A stretch of DNA of 8,349 nucleotides, taken from assembly GCA_903859075.1 (NCBI GenBank), contig CAIOLF010000021.1, positions 1 through 8,349 of the forward strand, in the 5' to 3' direction. Under the pieces are notes generated by a model. That model saw only the letters and a program-made list of their open reading frames with translations, searched no databases and was not told the DNA's origin. Every line of letters begins with the position of its first letter. The stretch's first letter is position 1. Positions 4,419 to 8,349 of this stretch are shown here, piece after piece. A program made the position numbers and the translations under genes. Origin of the DNA: Candidatus Buchananbacteria bacterium (GTDB lineage Bacteria > Patescibacteriota > Patescibacteriia > 2-01-FULL-39-33).

Positions 4419-7295
4419 ATGGCCATACCTCGATTAACAAAAAACGAACCTAATTGGCGTAATCCGTCGCCAATTAAGATTTCCCAGCGTAGCCCGGAAG
4501 AAAAGCTTTTTGGTTTTTCTTTTACCGGAAAAAAGCCAAGGAAAAGAAAAAAACTAATAAGAAAAATATTAAGTATTGCTATCCCTTTAATAGTTTTTCT
4601 GGCTTTAGTCGGCGGAATCTTTTTAATCGGCTTAATGGCCTGGATCTCCAAAGACCTGCCGTCGCCGAGCGGCGTCATTAACCGCTCCATAACCGTCAGC
4701 ACCAAAATTTATGACCGCAGCGGCAAGATTGTCCTTTATGATATCCATGGGAATATCAAAAGGACTTTAATCACTCTAAATGACGTGCCTGATTACGCGC
4801 AGAAAGCCGTGCTGGCCGCCGAAGACCGCAATTTTTATAAACATAGCGGATTCAGTATTACCGGCATCGTCCGTTCAGTACTGCTGAACTTTTTTACCGG
4901 CAGCAAAGTCGGGGGTTCGACGCTCACCCAGCAATTCGTCAAAAACGCCATTCTCACTAATGAGAAAACCTATACCCGAAAACTAAAAGAAATCCTGCTG
5001 GCTTACCAAATTGAAAAAAAATTCACCAAAGATCAGATTTTGACCATGTATCTCAATGAAATACCTTATGGTTCCGTAATTTACGGCATTGAAGCGGCTG
5101 CGGAATCATTCTTTGGCAAACCGGCCAAGGATCTGACTATCGCCGAAAGCGCCATCCTGGCGGCCATTCCTAAAGCGCCAACCACTTATTCGCCGTCTGG
5201 CAGCCATAAGGATCTGCTCATCGCCCGCCAAAGATACATTATCGATTCCATGGTCGAGCTTGGTTATATCACCAAAGATCAAGCGCAAATCGCTAAAGCG
5301 GAAAAAATAATCTTCCGGCCGCCGCGTGAGTCGATACTGGCGCCGCACTTCGTCATGTATATCAAAGAATTGCTCACGGAAAAATACGGCGATAATCTCA
5401 TCAACCAAGAAGGGTTAAAAGTCATCACCACGCTCGACTTCGACAAACAAAAAATCGCCGAGCAAGCAGTGGAACAGGGAGTCAAAGATAATGGCGCCAA
5501 ATATGATTTTGGCAACGCTTCACTCGTGGCCCTTGATCCCAAAACCGGACAAGTACTGGCGATGGTCGGATCGGCTGATTATTTTGATGAAAAAATCGAC
5601 GGCCAAGTCAATGTGGCCATTAGCCCCCGGCAACCCGGATCGTCTTTCAAACCGATCGTCTATGCCGCTTCTTTCATTAAGGGCTATACTCCCGATACCG
5701 TGCTTTATGACGCCGTGACCAACTTCGGCGCGGCTGGCGCCGAGCCCTACCAGCCCAATGATTATGATCTGAAAGAACGCGGGCCGGTCACTATCAGAAA
5801 AGCGCTCGCCGGATCGTTAAATATCCCCGCCGTAAAAACCACTTATTTGACCGGCCTAAAAAATATTTTGGACCTGGCTGATTCGCTGGGTTATTCCACT
5901 CTTAAAGATCGCAATCGCTTTGGTTTGTCTCTGGTGCTGGGCGGCGGCGAAGTCAAACTGCTTGAACATGCCGGCGCTTATGCCGCCTTTTCCCAGGAAG
6001 GCGTTAAGCATGAAATAAATCCTATTTTAAAAATCGAGGATAAAAACGGCCGCGTAATTTATGAATATAAGGATAAAAGCCAAAAAGTCATGGATGAGGA
6101 AATTTCCCGGCAGATCAATAGTATTCTCTCTGACGATAGCGCTCGCGCCTATATCTTCGGCGCGGGCGGCAAACTCACTCTGCCGGGACGGCCGGCGGCC
6201 GCCAAAACCGGCACCACCAATGATTATCATGATGCTTGGGCGATGGGCTTTACCCCCTCGCTCGTCTGCGGCGTCTGGGTCGGCAACAGCGATAATGCCG
6301 CGATGAAAAAAGGGGCTGACGGATCAATTGTGGCCGCTCCTATCTGGAACAGCTTCATGCGCGAGGCTTTAAAAAATACGCCCGTGGAAAATTTTACCAA
6401 ACCGCAGCCGGTAGTTACCGGCAAGCCGGTGCTTGACGGAGTGACTGATATCGGACGCACCGTGCGCCTTGATTCTGCTTCCGGCAAATTGGCGACTGAC
6501 CTCACTCCCTCGTCTTCCATTAAAGAAATCAAAGTGGCGGAAATCCATGATATTCTTTATTATGTCGACAAAGATGATCCGCGCGGCCCCCAGCCGGAAC
6601 ACCCGGAGAATGATCCGCAATTTAAAAACTGGGAGGAAGCGGCCCTGCGCTGGGCCGGCGCTCACGGATTTGATACCAGCACCATCAATCTGCCGACGGA
6701 TTACGATAATACCCATAATATCGAGGATCAACCGGAAGTGACTATTTCTTCTCCGCAAAAAAATCAAACTATTAAAGGCGCTAGCCTGGATATAAAAATC
6801 AGCGCTACTGCTAAGCGCGGAATTAAAAAGATTGAATACTATTTGGATGATAAACTGCTGCTGACAAAAAACGACATTTCTGATACTACTTTGGATTTAT
6901 CAGCCGTTGCCAGTGATTACCATACCCTAAAAGTTATCACCAAAGATGATCTGGATAATTCCGGCTCAGCCAGCGTTACTTTTAATTTTGTTTCCAATTT
7001 GCCGCAGCCGGCGCTGAATTGGGTCTACCCCCAAAGCAATGACAAATTAAGCTTTCCCGCTACTTTAAAAGTTGAACTCATTAATAACCAGCTAATAAGA
7101 AAAGTCGATTTCTATTACCAAAACGCCAATTCCAATTTGGAACAGTTCATCGGCTATAGCGACGGCCAGTCAGCCGATGTTTCCGTCCTGTGGCGGAAAA
7201 AGCCGCCTGCCGGCGATTATTTCCTTTATGCTAATATCTTTGATAATAAAAATAAAAAATACGTCAGCAGTAAAATAAGAATCAAAATAGAATAA
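4419..7295 (+). CDS. Bifunctional class A penicillin-binding protein (PBP1A-like) with C-terminal Ig-like domains
   Basis: This membrane-anchored enzyme polymerises lipid II glycan strands and cross-links the peptides on the outer face of the membrane. A basic cytoplasmic N-terminus (KKPRKRKKLIRK, 38-49) precedes one transmembrane segment (about 50-75). The glycosyltransferase 51 domain (about 105-280) shows AAEDRNFYKHSGF with catalytic E135, GGSTLTQQ (165-172), RKLKE (187-191) with the second Glu, and ILTMYLNEIPYG (207-218). The transpeptidase domain (about 365-650) has SSFK with nucleophile S408 and K411, SLN (466-468) and KTGT (596-599), so both activities look intact. After a linker, two Ig-like beta-sandwich modules are likely at about 772-858 and 864-958, making the 958-residue protein longer than many PBP1A proteins. 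The gene has its own promoter and terminator and no Shine-Dalgarno. Common names for such genes (ponA, mrcA) cannot be assigned safely. Confidence 0.96.
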   Translation: MAIPRLTKNEPNWRNPSPIKISQRSPEEKLFGFSFTGKKPRKRKKLIRKILSIAIPLIVFLALVGGIFLIGLMAWISKDLPSPSGVINRSITVSTKIYDRSGKIVLYDIHGNIKRTLITLNDVPDYAQKAVLAAEDRNFYKHSGFSITGIVRSVLLNFFTGSKVGGSTLTQQFVKNAILTNEKTYTRKLKEILLAYQIEKKFTKDQILTMYLNEIPYGSVIYGIEAAAESFFGKPAKDLTIAESAILAAIPKAPTTYSPSGSHKDLLIARQRYIIDSMVELGYITKDQAQIAKAEKIIFRPPRESILAPHFVMYIKELLTEKYGDNLINQEGLKVITTLDFDKQKIAEQAVEQGVKDNGAKYDFGNASLVALDPKTGQVLAMVGSADYFDEKIDGQVNVAISPRQPGSSFKPIVYAASFIKGYTPDTVLYDAVTNFGAAGAEPYQPNDYDLKERGPVTIRKALAGSLNIPAVKTTYLTGLKNILDLADSLGYSTLKDRNRFGLSLVLGGGEVKLLEHAGAYAAFSQEGVKHEINPILKIEDKNGRVIYEYKDKSQKVMDEEISRQINSILSDDSARAYIFGAGGKLTLPGRPAAAKTGTTNDYHDAWAMGFTPSLVCGVWVGNSDNAAMKKGADGSIVAAPIWNSFMREALKNTPVENFTKPQPVVTGKPVLDGVTDIGRTVRLDSASGKLATDLTPSSSIKEIKVAEIHDILYYVDKDDPRGPQPEHPENDPQFKNWEEAALRWAGAHGFDTSTINLPTDYDNTHNIEDQPEVTISSPQKNQTIKGASLDIKISATAKRGIKKIEYYLDDKLLLTKNDISDTTLDLSAVASDYHTLKVITKDDLDNSGSASVTFNFVSNLPQPALNWVYPQSNDKLSFPATLKVELINNQLIRKVDFYYQNANSNLEQFIGYSDGQSADVSVLWRKKPPAGDYFLYANIFDNKNKKYVSSKIRIKIE

Positions 7296-7299
7296 AGCC

Positions 7300-7345
7300 A
7301 ATGATATAAAAATCCCCCGCGGCGGCGGGGGATTTTTATATCATT
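7300..7345. terminator. 21-bp perfect hairpin, bidirectional terminator between the PBP gene and yidC
   Basis: Bases 7300-7320 pair with 7325-7345 without a mismatch, around the loop GGCG. The core is CCCCCGC/GCGGGGG, flanked by AAAAAT/ATTTTT, so it has a T run in both directions. The right arm contains the stop codon of yidC (7341-7343), so that gene ends inside the terminator. Confidence 0.92.
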
Positions 7346-8120
7346 CAACCGGCTTAATTTCAATCACTGGCTGAGCGGGAGGAGCGATTGCCGGCGGCGC
7401 GTCTTTCCTCTTATTTTTAGTTTTTAACATCAGCAGCTGCTGCAAAGCGGTAATCACGGTAATCACCAACCAATAAAGTACCAGGCCGCTAGGCAGGCTG
7501 GCGCCGATGATCACCGTCATAATCGGCATCATAAAAACCATCTGTTTGCTCATAATCGCCGCCATATCCTCGTCCTTACTGTCTTTATTTCTTATCGCCG
7601 GGCGTTTAGCCAGCATCATCTTAGCCTGCCAGAATTGCGCCGCGCCGGCCAAAATCGCCAGAATTATCTGGCTCTTGCCCAGATCTAAAAAACCAAAAGC
7701 AATAGTATTGATATGGCCGGGATTAGCGACAAAAGGATAGAGCAAATCCAGATTGCCGTTATTTAGGCCGGTCCTAAATACTTGATAGACGGCGATCAAG
7801 AAAGGAAATTGGATCAACAGCGGCAAACAGGAGGAAAAGGGATTGATCTTATGCTCCTTATAAATTTTCATCATCTCCTGCGCCTGCTTTTCTTTTTGAT
7901 CCTTAAATGTTTTTTTCATTTCGTCGATCTTCGGCTGCATTTCCTGCAATAACTTCTGCGACTTGATGGCCTTGGCGGAAAAAGGATACAAAATCAAACG
8001 GATGACTACCGTAACCAAAATGATAGCGATGCCGATATCCCTGCCAGGAATAACATCATAGAGAAAAATCAGCAAGTTAAGCAGCGGCTGGTAGAAGATT
8101 ATGGTAAATAAATGGATCAT
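7341..8120 (-). CDS. yidC: YidC/Oxa1 family membrane protein insertase
   Basis: YidC inserts membrane proteins into the cytoplasmic membrane, alone or with the Sec translocon. The 259-residue protein is the compact form without the large periplasmic domain of proteobacterial YidC. Hydrophobic segments lie at about 4-22, 28-47, 95-115, 149-167 and 192-232. The conserved Arg of the hydrophilic groove is R41 in TVVIRLILYPF. A charged cytoplasmic helical hairpin (about 48-92, rich in Lys, Glu and Gln) and the segment SSCLPLLIQFPFLIAVYQVF (96-115) follow the family pattern. The C-terminus is basic (KTKNKRK) and then rich in Pro and Ala. There is no lipoprotein-type cysteine at the N-terminus, unlike many Gram-positive forms. 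The usual rpmH-rnpA-yidC context is absent: the gene stands alone, convergent with the PBP gene. A TATAAA 12 bases before the ATG may be its -10; no Shine-Dalgarno is seen. Confidence 0.95.
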   Translation of the reverse strand: MIHLFTIIFYQPLLNLLIFLYDVIPGRDIGIAIILVTVVIRLILYPFSAKAIKSQKLLQEMQPKIDEMKKTFKDQKEKQAQEMMKIYKEHKINPFSSCLPLLIQFPFLIAVYQVFRTGLNNGNLDLLYPFVANPGHINTIAFGFLDLGKSQIILAILAGAAQFWQAKMMLAKRPAIRNKDSKDEDMAAIMSKQMVFMMPIMTVIIGASLPSGLVLYWLVITVITALQQLLMLKTKNKRKDAPPAIAPPAQPVIEIKPVE

Positions 8121-8137
8121 AGTTTAAATAATTTTAT

Positions 8138-8240
8138 AATTTTCAATTTCCGATTTTAAAACAATTTTTAATGACTTAATTTTAAAAAATTAATAAATTA
8201 ATACATTATTTGAAAATTGAAAATTAATAATTGAAAATTT
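8138..8240. repeat. AT-rich spacer with phased heptamers and an inverted copy between yidC and porB
   Basis: The heptamer TGAAAAT starts at 8211, 8218 and 8232, with a degenerate copy (TAATAAT) at 8225. An inverted copy, AATTTTCAATTTC, lies at 8138-8150 and matches 8212-8225 apart from one extra A. The whole 132-base spacer (8121-8252) is extremely AT-rich and must hold the divergent promoters of both flanking genes. Confidence 0.62.
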
Positions 8241-8252
8241 TATTTATTTTTT

Positions 8253-8349
8253 ATGATAAATAATGACAAGAAATATAAAGCTCCATTATCGCATCTATTG
8301 AATCCCGGGCACTCGGCCTGCGCCGGTTGCGGCATGATCGTCGCCAGCC
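8253..8349 (+). CDS. porB: Pyruvate:ferredoxin oxidoreductase beta subunit-like, N-terminus (3' end outside window)
   Basis: Only 32 codons are visible. They read MINNDKKYKAPLSHLLNPGH and then SACAGCGMIVAS. The motif G-H-x-x-C-x-G-C-G is typical of the start of the thiamine-diphosphate-binding beta subunit of 2-oxoacid:ferredoxin oxidoreductases, where these cysteines help bind a 4Fe-4S cluster. The complex converts pyruvate to acetyl-CoA and CO2 with reduction of ferredoxin in the cytosol. The ATG at 8253 places the motif at residues 19-27, a normal distance. No Shine-Dalgarno is present, only T-rich sequence. A TTGAAA (8217-8222) with TATTTA (8241-8246) could form a weak promoter whose start point falls on the ATG. 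The substrate could be another 2-oxoacid; the subunit assignment rests on this short motif alone. Confidence 0.72.
   Translation, partial: MINNDKKYKAPLSHLLNPGHSACAGCGMIVAS

Noticed and set aside
6369..6767. 132-codon minus-strand frame inside the PBP gene
   Set aside because: It lies wholly within a well-supported coding gene, has no start signal and resembles no known protein.

Overview
The window looks like chromosomal DNA of a Patescibacteria/CPR bacterium, probably Parcubacteria-like. This is inferred from gene content: short housekeeping genes mixed with CPR-type small hypotheticals, a DUF5674 protein, a class A penicillin-binding protein ending in Ig-like domains, very AT-rich spacers, and start codons that mostly lack a Shine-Dalgarno sequence. 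No rRNA, tRNA, CRISPR array, transposase or reverse transcriptase was found.

Layout. Bases 2-793 encode the C-terminal part of DNA gyrase subunit A (cut by the window edge). They end at a bidirectional terminator facing a minus-strand two-gene operon at 869-1515 (DUF5674 protein, then a 101-residue helical protein, joined by an ATGA overlap). Bases 1618-2629 hold a self-contained minus-strand unit: a near-consensus promoter, a leader of about 108 nt, a strong ribosome binding site, a GC-rich gene for a 268-residue protein, and a hairpin terminator. Its tail resembles the variable region of a diversity-generating retroelement (DGR) target. The plus strand then carries yebC (2729-3463), a heptamer-repeat spacer, ruvC (3569-4084), a 58-residue very acidic protein (4153-4329) under a perfect-consensus promoter, and a bifunctional penicillin-binding protein (4419-7295) that appears to be transcribed almost leaderless. 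A 21-bp hairpin separates it from the convergent yidC (7341-8120, minus). After a second, very AT-rich repeat spacer, the window ends in the first 32 codons of a gene resembling the beta subunit of pyruvate:ferredoxin oxidoreductase (8253-8349).

Function. Most genes are core functions: DNA topology (gyrA), translation or gene regulation (yebC), recombination (ruvC), peptidoglycan synthesis (class A PBP), membrane protein insertion (yidC) and central carbon metabolism (porB-like). They form mostly single-gene units rather than one pathway operon. The accessory elements are the GC-rich 268-residue gene, the acidic mini-gene and the two spacers built from phased 7-bp repeats. The best candidate for something undescribed is the 268-residue gene, but the window contains no template repeat or reverse transcriptase that would prove a diversification system.
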